This document shows, piece after piece, positions 1 through 10,010 of a stretch of 57,749 nucleotides of DNA. This DNA is from SAT2750 sp964476375. GTDB lineage: Bacteria > Planctomycetota > Planctomycetia > Pirellulales > Pirellulaceae. Below the pieces are notes generated by a model, which did no database searches, was not told the DNA's origin, and saw nothing but the letters and a program-made list of their open reading frames with translations. A program made the translations under genes and the position numbers. The first letter of the stretch is position 1; each line of letters opens with the position of its first letter. The DNA lies in the NCBI GenBank assembly GCA_964476375.1, contig CAYYZW010000099.1, positions 1 through 57,749 of the forward strand, given 5' to 3'.

Positions 1-3000
1 TGCTTCCAGCCGAACAAGGAAGGGCGTGGTGGAGAAGCGGTACGTCTGGTAAGGCTGAAGACCGAGCGGACTGAGCCGGGCATCCCCGCGAGCCCGAAAG
101 ACCTCGGCCAGATCCTTGTTCAAATCATCTCTGGTGACCACCTCGACCCTCTCGGTACGGAGGTTAATCAATGGCGTCCGGCGAATTGCCACCCTGCCCT
201 GGTGGAGCATCGCGTCGGGGACAACGATCACCGGGACGTCAAACTGCTCCATCCCTTCCTGCCCGGCAGCACCATGCCGGATCAGGTGCATCTGCAACTG
301 CACCTGTTCTCGTGCCGCTTCGAGAAGTTCCACCGTGACTGACTGCTGCCCCTCTTCTTCTTTCACATCCCAGCCGCGAACGTTATTCCCTTTCACTTCT
401 TCGACCTGGAACGTGGAGGGCAGAAGAAACTGAAAAATATCTCTCTGGCCGCGGCGGAATTGCAGGTCCACATCCCAGACCACATGAATCGCTTCCTCCT
501 GAACATCCACGATCATGTTGGATTCGGCCGTCAGGCTACGGTCGACCATCGATTCGGTGATGCTCGGGCGCCAGCGGAACTGCAGCTCCCCTCCTGGCCC
601 GGCCGAGAGGTTGACCTGCTGCTTGTCAATTTCCGAGATGACCTCACCCCGGTCGGTCGTGCCGGACCACCGCAACTCGGTCTTGGCGGCCGCCAGTTCA
701 ATATCCAGGCTGCTTGCCGAAGAGATCGGGAGCACCCCGCTGACGATCCGCCATCCACCCTGCCGCGTGATACTCAAGGCCAGTGTCATATCAAGACGTT
801 TCCGCCCCTTCCCCTTCAGAAGCAGGAGAAAAGTCGGAGGAGGCGGGGGTGCCAGTGGAACCATCACCTGCCGGTTCTGGCTGGCGACCTGTCCAAACGG
901 GTTCTCCTGTTGCTGGGCCAGGACCTCACCGAGCACCTGGAGCCGTGCCGGCTGGCCATCCATGGTCGCCGTCCGCAGCACTCCTCCCTGTAACGCCAGG
1001 GGAACGGCAACCTCCTCATCGGTGAATACATCGATATCGAGATAGCCCTTCAGCAACAGCGAATCCCCATTGGCCAGCGTGGCCGTGAAATGGGAGCCAG
1101 CCAGCGCGTAGGTTGTGGGAAGACGTTCGTGCAGCAGGGGCCGGTTCGGATAAGCACGCTTCCAGAGCGCCGCATAACGATCATAGGGTATCAGCACGCG
1201 GTCACTGCTGGTCGCCTCGTCCAGCTTTTCCGGATCGTAGGGGATAATGATCGCATCCGCCGGCACGCTGACCTTGACCGGTCCATCGGCGGTTCCCGGG
1301 ACGGGCTCCTGGGCCGAGAGGGAATTTCCCATCATCAGCGACAGCAGTAGCCAGCAGCTGGTGACCGCCAGGCGCCGGGAGACTTGTTTCCAGAGCGAGC
1401 TCACCGCCCACCAGAAAAGTGGCACGATCATATAGAGCGGAATCAGCAACAGGCCAAACAGGAAAACCACGTCCCACGCCTCCTGTAGCGAGGTCATGAT
1501 TCCCAGGGCAGGCAAGGCAATACTGGCGACCAGCACCCCCACGATATAGCGGTATCGTGTTCGCCAGGGTGCCCGACACAGCGCCAGGCCAGCCAGCACG
1601 ACCGCCAGTCCAAGCAGTATTCCCAGGGCCGCCAGTCGTTGCCGATTAATCAGTTTCACCTGCCACCTGGCAGCCACTCCCAAACTCCTCATCCTCATCA
1701 CACGTGCATCATCCACCGCCTGGACATTCTCAGCCAGGTCCACATTCAAGCTCCGAACACCCTCCAGGGCCCAGACCCCTGCCCTCCCCTGGTCCCGGGC
1801 ATCATCACCGGGCGTTACCGTTGCTGCACCAAGCTCCGCTGCCGTTGCCGGCGGAGCAGCCGGTCCTTCCACCTCGTCAGATGCCGCCTCCGGCATCTTC
1901 TCCCCGAGCACCTCGGCAGCCCCTAACTCCTCGACCTCCATGTCGCTCTCCAGATCACCCAGCATGCTCTGCCTTTCCTCCAAGGCCGGCATTTCGCCAC
2001 CAAAGGAAGGCATCGGTGGTTCAGCAGGATCGAACTCCTCCGACTCGACCGTCATAGCCGAATCGACTCCGGCATATCGTGGTGCCAAGGCGCTTGGGTG
2101 GATCGAGAATATCGAACCACAAAGGTCCAGGGCATTACCCATCCGGTCCCCAATCCCCATTTCCTGACGGTCCACCTGGACCAGGGATCCATCCAGCCCC
2201 GCCATCTTGTAGTTCGGCGGAAGCACCACGTTCCACTGCAGCTCGGCAATGTTCACCGGGCGCTGCTGCTGGTTCGATGTCCCCACATAAAGCGTGGGAG
2301 CAACGGCACTGACCGAGCCGGAAAAAGAGACCGGGTTGACGAGCGTACTGTAGACAATTCGCAGGTCGCGCAGCTGGCTGGCCGGTTGACTGGCCAGGCT
2401 GACAAGGATCCGTTTCTCTCGCTTCTGGGGACGTACCGGGTAATTATCCACGAGAATGGCCCACAGCCTGGAATCCTCTGGCAGGGCTAATTGCAGGTAC
2501 GATGATTTTGTCCGCAGCTGGTACCGGGCTACCGTCTGGCTTTGGCCTTCCGCGGACAGGAACGTCACCATCTCTGCCCGCTGAACCAGAATCGATGGGA
2601 TCGAGTATTCCGGGTGCCGCTGCACGTCAATCTCCGCCTCCGGATTCGACCCGACAAAACCGTATCCCCCCAGCAAGCGGTCCCCCACCATGTAATTGAC
2701 GGCAATCAGGTCCCCGACATCGACCCGCCTGGCTTCAGTGCTGATGCTGATTTCCAGGTCAATACTCCCCTCGACCGAGAAAACGCCGGACTGGTACGAG
2801 ACTCTCTCGGCACGCACAATCGGAAGCGATTTCTGAATGGCCGTTCCGACCTCAATTTCACTCAGGGGAATCTCCGACTGGATGCCCAGGGTCAGATCCC
2901 CCGCCTGTCGCTCCGAGAGAAGCACTGTCCAGTAACGTCGTGACTCCTCCACGCGGCTACTGGATTGCTTGACCTGAACACCATGCAGGCCAAAGATCTG

Positions 3001-4968
3001 CAGTGATTCAGGCGTCGTCTCCGGCAAGGAAAACTCTACTTCATTCAGCCGGGATCTCTGGACCTGGTATGTCAATTCATAATAGGTGGCAAGGGCACCT
3101 TCCTTGACATGGAAGAACGAGTGCGAGCGAGCCGTCACAAGCGGGGCACTATGCTCCACGGTGAGGGTGGCATCATAGTCGGTGGAGTCAAAGTAGTAGG
3201 CAAGCTGGGTCTCGATCCCCGCCAGACCATACTTCTGTTTCTCACCATTTCCGAGCGCCGTCAGACCATTGATCTGCTCCGGCCGAACGGCAAAATCATC
3301 GTGGACTTGAACAGCAATAGCCCCCAGGTCACGTTCGGTCCCGAGAACATGGAACCGCGGAAAGGAGACCGATCGTGGGCTCTCCCAGCGGTCAAGCCAG
3401 CCCGATGGCACACGCCGAGCAAGAAAGAATACCTGCTGGCTCGAATCCGCCGGAATACTCGTTGGCAACTTGACCCGCATCGACCGCTGCATCCCATTGC
3501 TGGTCTCGTCCAGCACCAGCAGGTTCCCCTGCTCGTCAGTCACCTCGGTCACCTGCCAGTCATCGGGAACCGAAAACTGGAACTCGAACAGGTCATCCAC
3601 TTCCGGCATCAGCACGAAGCCACCCTGCACCTGCTGCATCGATTCATCGATCAACAACAGGAGGTTCGTGGTGGTATGCAACTGGCTTTCCGGCAACTGC
3701 ACATCCGCCGAGAGATCAAAATCAAGCTGGGGCGCATAGTAGGTCGTCAGCAACCGGATCGGCGGCGCGCCCGGTTCCGGATCAAAAATACTCTTTGGAA
3801 GAGCATTCTGAAGAACACCATTATTGAGCCTGATCAGGTTGGTGGACTCGAGGCCACTGACTTCCAGGCGTCGTTCCACCAGGACCCCCAGGACCGAGGT
3901 TTGAGAGAGCACATCCTGGACCCGGAGTTGCGGGAAATCCCAGTTCTCCCAATCTGGAGCCAGGCGGTTGGCAGTCATGGTCAGGACCGTATCTTCCGAA
4001 ATAAAATCGCGCAGTTTGGCGGTCAGCACCTGGTTTCCATCCTCCTGCTGCTCTACCGACCAGCGGGCCAGGGTAGGAGAGGCCACACGCGTGACTTCAA
4101 ATCCCGCCGGCACCACCAGCTGGAATTCATCGACCACACCCTGGATGATCTGCAAGGAGAGCGTTGCATGGATCCGCTCGTAGGCTTCTGTCAATTCATC
4201 CACAATCACTCCGCGGGCGAGCACCATCTGATTGGACTGTAATCGCCGATTGTTCAGCGACATCACGATCGACAGTGGACCAGATCGAGGCAGGATTTCA
4301 AAACGGGTCTGGTTCGCCGCCTCGTCGTAGGATCGATCCAGCACACGGGCACCACTCTTGATCTCCACGTTGCCCGGCACGTGGATCTGCATGGCCGTGG
4401 AAGCAGGAACCGGCAGCATTCCCTGCAACGTCTGCTGGGCCGCCTCCGTGTACATCGGTGTCACCAGGTCCATTTTCAGCGTGTGTCTTCCCTTGCCCTC
4501 GACAAGAAGCTGCACCCCCTTGACCGGATCACGGGCAAGGGATGCCGACTCGCCATCCAGCTCTGCAGCCTGCAGGGCGACACCAGAGAGGGCCAGGGGG
4601 AGGCTCTGCAGACCGTCCTCAAGGACTTCCAGTTGAAGGACGGAACGGATCCGCGCCCGGCCTTCTTCGACCTCAATTTTATGGTCACCCGAAACGAGCA
4701 CCGCATGCTGCGGTGGACGCTGTCCCGCCTTCCGGGATGCCTTTCCAACCAGCGCCTGGTACTCGGCACGTGTCATGAAAACCCGTTGCACGTTGCTCCC
4801 CAGGATCACGTTCAGATCCTCAAAGGGGACAAAGATCTCGCGAGCCGGTTTCTCCAGGTCAACCGGCGCCGTGTTCACCCGTACCGCAGGTTGTTGTTGC
4901 TGTGCCACTGCCGGGATGCCCCAGCACATGGCCAGCAGGAGAATTCCCAGCACGGATTGCTTAAGCAT
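1..4968 (-). CDS. Giant exported/membrane protein, two family modules fused in frame (C-terminus outside the window)
   Basis: The frame is open for all 1656 visible codons from the ATG at 4968 to the left edge, so the C-terminus is missing. I recognise no named domain. Residues 1-22 form a signal peptide (hydrophobic core, then AVAQ). The first module (to about 1185) carries IFVPFEDL near 45-52 and ends in three predicted membrane segments at about 1112-1132, 1140-1156 and 1165-1185. Residues 1198-1219 then look like a second signal peptide (RRLAV, hydrophobic core, SLSAQ). A second module follows, with IIIPYDP at 1240-1246 and VLIPYDRYAALW just after. Both modules resemble the protein encoded immediately upstream. 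The start overlaps that gene's stop by 8 bp (ATGCTTAA), implying translational coupling. Function is unknown; a large extracytoplasmic, membrane-anchored protein is my inference. Confidence 0.8.
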   Translation of the reverse strand, partial: MLKQSVLGILLLAMCWGIPAVAQQQQPAVRVNTAPVDLEKPAREIFVPFEDLNVILGSNVQRVFMTRAEYQALVGKASRKAGQRPPQHAVLVSGDHKIEVEEGRARIRSVLQLEVLEDGLQSLPLALSGVALQAAELDGESASLARDPVKGVQLLVEGKGRHTLKMDLVTPMYTEAAQQTLQGMLPVPASTAMQIHVPGNVEIKSGARVLDRSYDEAANQTRFEILPRSGPLSIVMSLNNRRLQSNQMVLARGVIVDELTEAYERIHATLSLQIIQGVVDEFQLVVPAGFEVTRVASPTLARWSVEQQEDGNQVLTAKLRDFISEDTVLTMTANRLAPDWENWDFPQLRVQDVLSQTSVLGVLVERRLEVSGLESTNLIRLNNGVLQNALPKSIFDPEPGAPPIRLLTTYYAPQLDFDLSADVQLPESQLHTTTNLLLLIDESMQQVQGGFVLMPEVDDLFEFQFSVPDDWQVTEVTDEQGNLLVLDETSNGMQRSMRVKLPTSIPADSSQQVFFLARRVPSGWLDRWESPRSVSFPRFHVLGTERDLGAIAVQVHDDFAVRPEQINGLTALGNGEKQKYGLAGIETQLAYYFDSTDYDATLTVEHSAPLVTARSHSFFHVKEGALATYYELTYQVQRSRLNEVEFSLPETTPESLQIFGLHGVQVKQSSSRVEESRRYWTVLLSERQAGDLTLGIQSEIPLSEIEVGTAIQKSLPIVRAERVSYQSGVFSVEGSIDLEISISTEARRVDVGDLIAVNYMVGDRLLGGYGFVGSNPEAEIDVQRHPEYSIPSILVQRAEMVTFLSAEGQSQTVARYQLRTKSSYLQLALPEDSRLWAILVDNYPVRPQKREKRILVSLASQPASQLRDLRIVYSTLVNPVSFSGSVSAVAPTLYVGTSNQQQRPVNIAELQWNVVLPPNYKMAGLDGSLVQVDRQEMGIGDRMGNALDLCGSIFSIHPSALAPRYAGVDSAMTVESEEFDPAEPPMPSFGGEMPALEERQSMLGDLESDMEVEELGAAEVLGEKMPEAASDEVEGPAAPPATAAELGAATVTPGDDARDQGRAGVWALEGVRSLNVDLAENVQAVDDARVMRMRSLGVAARWQVKLINRQRLAALGILLGLAVVLAGLALCRAPWRTRYRYIVGVLVASIALPALGIMTSLQEAWDVVFLFGLLLIPLYMIVPLFWWAVSSLWKQVSRRLAVTSCWLLLSLMMGNSLSAQEPVPGTADGPVKVSVPADAIIIPYDPEKLDEATSSDRVLIPYDRYAALWKRAYPNRPLLHERLPTTYALAGSHFTATLANGDSLLLKGYLDIDVFTDEEVAVPLALQGGVLRTATMDGQPARLQVLGEVLAQQQENPFGQVASQNRQVMVPLAPPPPPTFLLLLKGKGRKRLDMTLALSITRQGGWRIVSGVLPISSASSLDIELAAAKTELRWSGTTDRGEVISEIDKQQVNLSAGPGGELQFRWRPSITESMVDRSLTAESNMIVDVQEEAIHVVWDVDLQFRRGQRDIFQFLLPSTFQVEEVKGNNVRGWDVKEEEGQQSVTVELLEAAREQVQLQMHLIRHGAAGQEGMEQFDVPVIVVPDAMLHQGRVAIRRTPLINLRTERVEVVTRDDLNKDLAEVFRARGDARLSPLGLQPYQTYRFSTTPFLVRLEA

Positions 4969-7900
4969 TTTCATCGCTGTCCTCCTCGTCAGAGCCTGCT
5001 TCCTTTTCCGGCTCCCCGGATTCGGCTTCCTCCACTTCCTCCGATTCTGCTTTCTCCTCCTCGGGTTCCACTTCGGTTACCCCCTCGGACTCTCCTTCCT
5101 CCGACTCTGCTTTCTGCTCCGACTCCTCGAAGGGAGCCGCCTGGTCCACAGCGGCCACGTCCACCGCAGCAGTACTTGTTGAACGGCGCAGCGGTAACAG
5201 TGCCGATGCGACCTTCAGACCGCGAACACCGTCCCAGGCAATCCAAATACCAACAACCAGCATGGCGGAAATCAGGAAGTAACCATCGAGAAGCTGCAGG
5301 TAAAGCACCGGAACAAAAACTCCCAGCAGCAGGGAGAAAGTCACAAGCCCGGCAGCCAGCAGGACTTGCTCCTTGAGCTTCACTCGCAAACCAAACACCC
5401 CGATGACACCCACGACCAGGTAGAGCAGGCCATGATGCCAGTTGCGGGACATGGTTGTCAGGTGAAGTCCACCCTGGCCCGTCCCATCCGGCTGCAGCGT
5501 GGAGAAAATATACTCCTGCCCCTGCAGCTCAAAATTGAGCTCTTCTGGCGAAACCAGGCCACTGGCCAACCGCGAGACAAGTTCCTTGTTATCCAGCTGC
5601 GAGTGAATACTGCCACTCAAGATCGCTTCCGGCCCGACAGAAAAATTATCTGTCCAGGGACCACCATAATTCACCAGCGCCGTCCGCCGGGGCAGGAAAG
5701 CACAAAGATGCGCTTCATGGATGGCCGGGTTGTCAGCAAAAGCCGGGATCTGCAGGTACCTGTTGTCCGGGTCGGAATCCTTGTAGACCACTTCCAGGAC
5801 AAACTCCTGGTCGGCGGCAATACTCTTGAGCGGCACAAGGTACTCTTCTCCCTCTCCCTGCTCCGGTGTGACACTGGTCCCGTTGATTCTCAATTCAACA
5901 ATCTGGACCTGGCCGGGCTTGCCCGGAAACTTCATTCTCAAACGCTGCTCGGCACTGCGAAGACGGTAGAGTGCCTGCACCGATTGCTGCCCGGACAGTG
6001 TCACGACCATGCGAAAGACCGCCTGTTCGACAACAGTCGTCATCAGCTGCTCGGGCTGGAAGCGAGTCGCCGCAACCTCCAGGACCCAGTCCTGGTGAAA
6101 CTCAAAGGCCCGGGCGGCATTGAGGACCAGTTCTGCCGCCGTCCCATTCATGAGATCGATACGAGGATCAATGGGACGCAAGCCGACCGGATTCCCCACT
6201 GCATTGACGTCGATATTCTCTCCCTTGGAAAAGACGATCTGTCCCCATGCCCGCTGCACATCGCGTGGTTGCAGGTGAGGAATCGACCACTGTTCACTCT
6301 TGCCGTCCAGGAGTTCCTCGATCGGCTGTTCCCAACTGAGCCGCAGGTTGATTGCACCAAGCAACTCGCGATCTGCCTGAAGATTCCAGGCCAGGTAACC
6401 CTCGGCCAGATCCTCCGGAGCCGGATCCATCACCGATTCCTGGAAGAGCGCTGTCTGGTTACGAACATCCGCCGCAATCCCCTCGGGAAGATCAATCCGC
6501 AGGGAACGAACACTGCTGTAGAGAATCTCGTAGTGAAATGTGGCCTCGTATTTGATCACGCCCGGCTGGACATCGATGGCCAGCATCTGACCGGCAGTCA
6601 CCTGGGGCTGTCGGCGAAGAGCACTCACCTGGGGGGTAAACAGGTCGGCGGAAAAAGCAAAAGCATGGACCGGCCGCGTGGTAGCAAAACGACTTCCTCG
6701 CACCGACTCAATGCCATCGAGCGCCTCGGTAAAGGAGAGCGACCGCCCCCCCTCAATTTCCAATGGTGTAATCCGCAGGCTCTCCGGGGCATACACGATC
6801 AGGCGCCCGTTCGTTCGGGCAACGCTTGAGATGTCGACATGAGGAAAGTTAATTGTGTAGTCGGTGGAATTCCCTGTCGGAGTGAGCAGGTTCTCATCGT
6901 CAAGCGGTCGCTGAAGTTCCACCAGCAAGCCCATGTCCCCGAAAGCCCGGCGGCTGAGATAGACCGTCAGTTGTGTGGGATCCTCTTCCGAGCGATGGTA
7001 ATTATCGACGACCACGGGCTCCGCACCGGATGCCTGGTGGCCGCGAATTTGGCGAATCTCATAGTCGGTCGGAACCACCAGCTGGAGCTGGAATATCCCC
7101 GCACGTTCCACCTGGTATTTGACAAACAGGTCCAGCGTCAGCTGCTCCGGCTCGAGGTAAACCTCGACCAGCTCGGTCGTTGTTATCCGCGGTTCCACTT
7201 TCTCAATCTTCAATTCCAGGTCAAACGGCAGGGCGGCATAACGGTAGGCAAAATCCCATCGGCTGTTGGCCGCGTTGCCGGACAACTCGGCAGTATCGAT
7301 CTGCAGGAGTCCTCGACGCGTGGTAACTTCTCCCCGCAGTGCCCCGTCCAGCCGGATCAGCAGGGTACCCTGCTGGCGAGCAACTCCCAGCGCCTGGATC
7401 GCAGGAATCGATTCCGCAACCTCTGCCGCCAGGTCGATATCAAATTTCTCCAGCTCGATGGTGATCTTCTGGGTTGCCTTTGCCGGCTCAAAGAGCTGAA
7501 CCGTGACCAGCTGCTGATCATCCTGCGGGGCCACGTCCCACTGCCGGATATTGGGATCAAAAACACCGGCGACTTTCTGATCTCCGGGAACCAGCAGTTG
7601 AAGTTGTGTCAGCTCCGCTCGACTGATCTCGTAGACCAGGTCCGCACGGGTTCGCATCGCCCCCTCGTCAACCGTTACTGTCTGGCTCGCCTGGACAGTC
7701 GCCAGGGCTGTCAGGCCTGCCGCCCCCTCGGACCTGGGCGTCCAGTCAATCTCCACCGTTGGGGTCACGCCAAAGAAAGCCAGCAGGACCGTCTCGTCCA
7801 TGGTGGGGGGAGCGGGTTCCTGGAAGAGAGCAACCGCCTCGGATTCTCCTGCTTCTTCATCTTCCGACTCCGTCTTTTCTCCATCTCCATCCCCCTCTGC

Positions 7901-8650
7901 TCCATCTCCATCATCCCCTTCATCCGGGTTGTTACTTCCCACCGCCTGGACGGGGCCGGGCAGCGAACGAATTTCCGTGGCTGCAACCAGTGGATGGACG
8001 TTCACCTCGACTCCCGGCTCGGGGATACGGATAGTCCAGCGGTTGACCGAGGACTGGGGAGCCTGGAAGGAGACCTGGTTCTGGCCTGGCGCCCGGGCAA
8101 AAGCGCGGGCATATTCCAACGTCAGCTGGTAACCGTTGTCTCCATCCTCGGGCTGTTCAATCAACAGGAAATATCCCTGCCCCTCGCGAAAAAGGATGCG
8201 AGCCGTGTCCTCTCCCAGGCGGGCAGACAGGATTGCTGACTGCTGCAAGCGCAGCGGCACCTCGTGCCACCCCTTGCCCAGCACCTCGACATGGAGAGTT
8301 GCCTCGACCCGTACGACATCTCCCTTGACCGTTGCCAGGCTGTCAATGGAGGTAATCAATGAACGCAGGGGAATCTGTACCTGCGGGGCTCGTTCCTGTC
8401 CCATGCGGGCTTGCCGCCAGAGTTCCTGGAATTTCTCATAGGGCAGAAAGACCCCTCGCTCGGGCTGCTCGAAGACGTGATGGAGCTTGTCGTAGGGGAT
8501 GTAGATTGTCTGTTCACGGAGTTCCTCTCCCTTCTTTTCATCCTTTTCTTCCGCACCAGCCGGCACCTCGGCAGCAGGCTGTTGGCCGAGGCAATTGCCC
8601 GCCAGGAAGATCGTTACAAGAAGGGCCAAGATCGGTCGTGAAAGATTCAT
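4961..8650 (-). CDS. Large exported membrane-anchored protein of the same unrecognised family, acidic C-terminal tail
   Basis: A 1229-residue protein with no domain I can name. It starts at ATG 8650 with AGGAAAG just upstream, followed by a signal peptide (ALLVTIFLAGNCLGQ). Residues 46-80 hold the family motif, IYIPYDKL then VFLPYEKFQELW, which recurs in both modules of the downstream gene. A central segment (GVFDPNIRQWDV) also matches them (NNVRGWDV; PTLARWSV). An Asp/Glu/Gly-rich insert lies at about 240-280. Three hydrophobic segments at about 1075-1140 should anchor the protein, and the last 73 residues are dominated by Glu, Ser and Asp. It is first in a two-gene operon, with a palindrome 38 bases upstream of the start. 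The bulk probably lies outside the cytoplasmic membrane (inference). Its coding status is very secure; its role is unknown. Confidence 0.88.
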   Translation of the reverse strand: MNLSRPILALLVTIFLAGNCLGQQPAAEVPAGAEEKDEKKGEELREQTIYIPYDKLHHVFEQPERGVFLPYEKFQELWRQARMGQERAPQVQIPLRSLITSIDSLATVKGDVVRVEATLHVEVLGKGWHEVPLRLQQSAILSARLGEDTARILFREGQGYFLLIEQPEDGDNGYQLTLEYARAFARAPGQNQVSFQAPQSSVNRWTIRIPEPGVEVNVHPLVAATEIRSLPGPVQAVGSNNPDEGDDGDGAEGDGDGEKTESEDEEAGESEAVALFQEPAPPTMDETVLLAFFGVTPTVEIDWTPRSEGAAGLTALATVQASQTVTVDEGAMRTRADLVYEISRAELTQLQLLVPGDQKVAGVFDPNIRQWDVAPQDDQQLVTVQLFEPAKATQKITIELEKFDIDLAAEVAESIPAIQALGVARQQGTLLIRLDGALRGEVTTRRGLLQIDTAELSGNAANSRWDFAYRYAALPFDLELKIEKVEPRITTTELVEVYLEPEQLTLDLFVKYQVERAGIFQLQLVVPTDYEIRQIRGHQASGAEPVVVDNYHRSEEDPTQLTVYLSRRAFGDMGLLVELQRPLDDENLLTPTGNSTDYTINFPHVDISSVARTNGRLIVYAPESLRITPLEIEGGRSLSFTEALDGIESVRGSRFATTRPVHAFAFSADLFTPQVSALRRQPQVTAGQMLAIDVQPGVIKYEATFHYEILYSSVRSLRIDLPEGIAADVRNQTALFQESVMDPAPEDLAEGYLAWNLQADRELLGAINLRLSWEQPIEELLDGKSEQWSIPHLQPRDVQRAWGQIVFSKGENIDVNAVGNPVGLRPIDPRIDLMNGTAAELVLNAARAFEFHQDWVLEVAATRFQPEQLMTTVVEQAVFRMVVTLSGQQSVQALYRLRSAEQRLRMKFPGKPGQVQIVELRINGTSVTPEQGEGEEYLVPLKSIAADQEFVLEVVYKDSDPDNRYLQIPAFADNPAIHEAHLCAFLPRRTALVNYGGPWTDNFSVGPEAILSGSIHSQLDNKELVSRLASGLVSPEELNFELQGQEYIFSTLQPDGTGQGGLHLTTMSRNWHHGLLYLVVGVIGVFGLRVKLKEQVLLAAGLVTFSLLLGVFVPVLYLQLLDGYFLISAMLVVGIWIAWDGVRGLKVASALLPLRRSTSTAAVDVAAVDQAAPFEESEQKAESEEGESEGVTEVEPEEEKAESEEVEEAESGEPEKEAGSDEEDSDENA

Positions 8651-8988
8651 TGCTTTCTTTCCTGAAAAGAAATATCCGCCCGGCGATTTTCATGGGATCC
8701 ATGAAATGCCCGGAAATGTGCTCATGCCATCAACACAAGAAACACTACAGGCCAACGCGGTTGTGGCTAGTATAGTCACCCGGGTTTACCTCGTTTACCG
8801 TTTTGCCTCAAAAACATTGGACGCAGACCGGCGATCATTTGTTCTCCATAAAAACCGTTACAACGAGAAAAAACCACATGGCTGCTGGTATCGTTCGGGC
8901 ACAGGTGTGACGTTCACAAGCGTGGCTGGTACGATGAAAAACGGATCGCTTCCCTCCAAAGACTTCTTTTCCAGCCTGGTGAGACCGG
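8651..8988. other. Intergenic region between divergent genes
   Basis: This 338-bp stretch separates the giant-protein operon (minus) from the aldo/keto reductase gene (plus) and must hold both promoters. The only clear structure is the perfect palindrome at 8688-8706. I see no convincing -35/-10 pair, RNA gene or further reading frame with coding character. Confidence 0.5.
8688..8706. promoter_or_regulatory. 19-bp palindrome, candidate operator
   Basis: TTTCATGG-GAT-CCATGAAA is a perfect inverted repeat with 8-base arms and a 3-base centre. It lies 38 bases upstream of the start codon of the giant-protein operon, a place suited to a dimeric repressor or to a short leader hairpin. No such site is known to me; the regulatory role is inferred from symmetry and position only. 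Confidence 0.4.
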
Positions 8989-9954
8989 ATGCAACTGAGA
9001 GAGATTGGAACCACTGGCATCATGGTCTCCCCGGTTGCTCTCGGCTGCTGGCCCATTGCCGGCATGACCAGCCCGGATGTGACCGATGAGCAGAGCCTGC
9101 AAACACTGCACGCAGCGGTCGAATGTGGCATTAATGTGCTGGACACCGCCTATGCGTACGGGCTTGACGGGGAAAGCGAACGGCTGATTGCCGAGGCACT
9201 CGGCAACCGGCGCGAGCAGCTGGTAATCGCCAGCAAGGGTGGAATCTCGCTGAGAGGAGACGGCACGCGAGACCTGGACGGGCGCCCCGCCACTTTGCGC
9301 GCACACTGTGAAAAGAGCCTTGAGCGACTGCAGACCGACTACCTCGACCTGCTCTACCTTCACGCACCAGATCCCCGGGTTCCGGTCACCGAGTCCGCCG
9401 GGGCCCTGCGGGAGCTGATGAAAGAGGGCAAGACGCGTTCGATCGGCGTTTCCAATTTCACCCTCCAGCAGTTGATCGACTTCCAGGGCGAATGCCCGAT
9501 CGCTGCATTCCAGCCGCCTTACAACATGTTGCAGCGCGAGATCGAGCTGGATACTCTGCCGTGGTGCCGGGAGAATTCCGTCAGCGTGATGGTCTACTGG
9601 CCTTTGATGAAGGGACTGCTGGCAGGAAAGCTGGCACGTGACCATGTGTTCGCGGCGGGTGACAGCCGGCTCAAGTACCCGATGTTCCAGGGGGAGGAAT
9701 GGGAGAAGAACCAGGATCTGGTGGATGCTCTGCGAGAGCTTGGCAGCCGGAGTGGCCACAGCGTGGCCCAGCTGGCTGTGAGCTGGACGCTCTCACAGCC
9801 CGGCATCAGCGTCGCCCTTTGTGGCGCGAAACGGCCGGAACAGATCCGCGAGACCGCCGGGGCGATGGACCGGCCACTGGACAGCACGACGCTCGCGGCA
9901 ATCGACCAGTTGCTCCTTGAACGAGGAACCCCGATCACTCGAGCAGCCGTTTAA
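8989..9954 (+). CDS. Aldo/keto reductase
   Basis: A 321-residue, full-length cytosolic NAD(P)H-dependent oxidoreductase of the aldo/keto reductase superfamily. The usual tetrad can be placed: Asp52 and Tyr57 in LDTAYAYG, Lys83 in IASKGG and His125 in LYLHAPDP. The C-terminal part carries the cofactor-side segments (SIGVSNF; the ALCGAKRPEQI region) expected of the fold. The family reduces carbonyls or oxidises sugars and alcohols; the substrate cannot be read from sequence. It stands alone on the plus strand, followed after 56 bp by the convergent symporter pair. The start is the first ATG of the frame, and upstream GGTGAGAC is only a weak ribosome binding site. Confidence 0.92.
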   Translation: MQLREIGTTGIMVSPVALGCWPIAGMTSPDVTDEQSLQTLHAAVECGINVLDTAYAYGLDGESERLIAEALGNRREQLVIASKGGISLRGDGTRDLDGRPATLRAHCEKSLERLQTDYLDLLYLHAPDPRVPVTESAGALRELMKEGKTRSIGVSNFTLQQLIDFQGECPIAAFQPPYNMLQREIELDTLPWCRENSVSVMVYWPLMKGLLAGKLARDHVFAAGDSRLKYPMFQGEEWEKNQDLVDALRELGSRSGHSVAQLAVSWTLSQPGISVALCGAKRPEQIRETAGAMDRPLDSTTLAAIDQLLLERGTPITRAAV

Positions 9955-10010
9955 TTATCCAGAAAAAGTTGACTCCAACGGCAGGGTGCTTCCAAGACGC
10001 TGTCTCCCGT

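Noticed and set aside
3109..8239. Long plus-strand open frames (3109-4242, 5366-6829, 6839-8239)
   Set aside because: They lie antisense to the giant-protein genes and have low-complexity, Arg/Gln/His-rich translations. The minus-strand frame has signal peptide, motifs and membrane segments.
8914..9759. Minus-strand open frame of 281 codons
   Set aside because: Antisense to the aldo/keto reductase, whose catalytic motifs are unmistakable.
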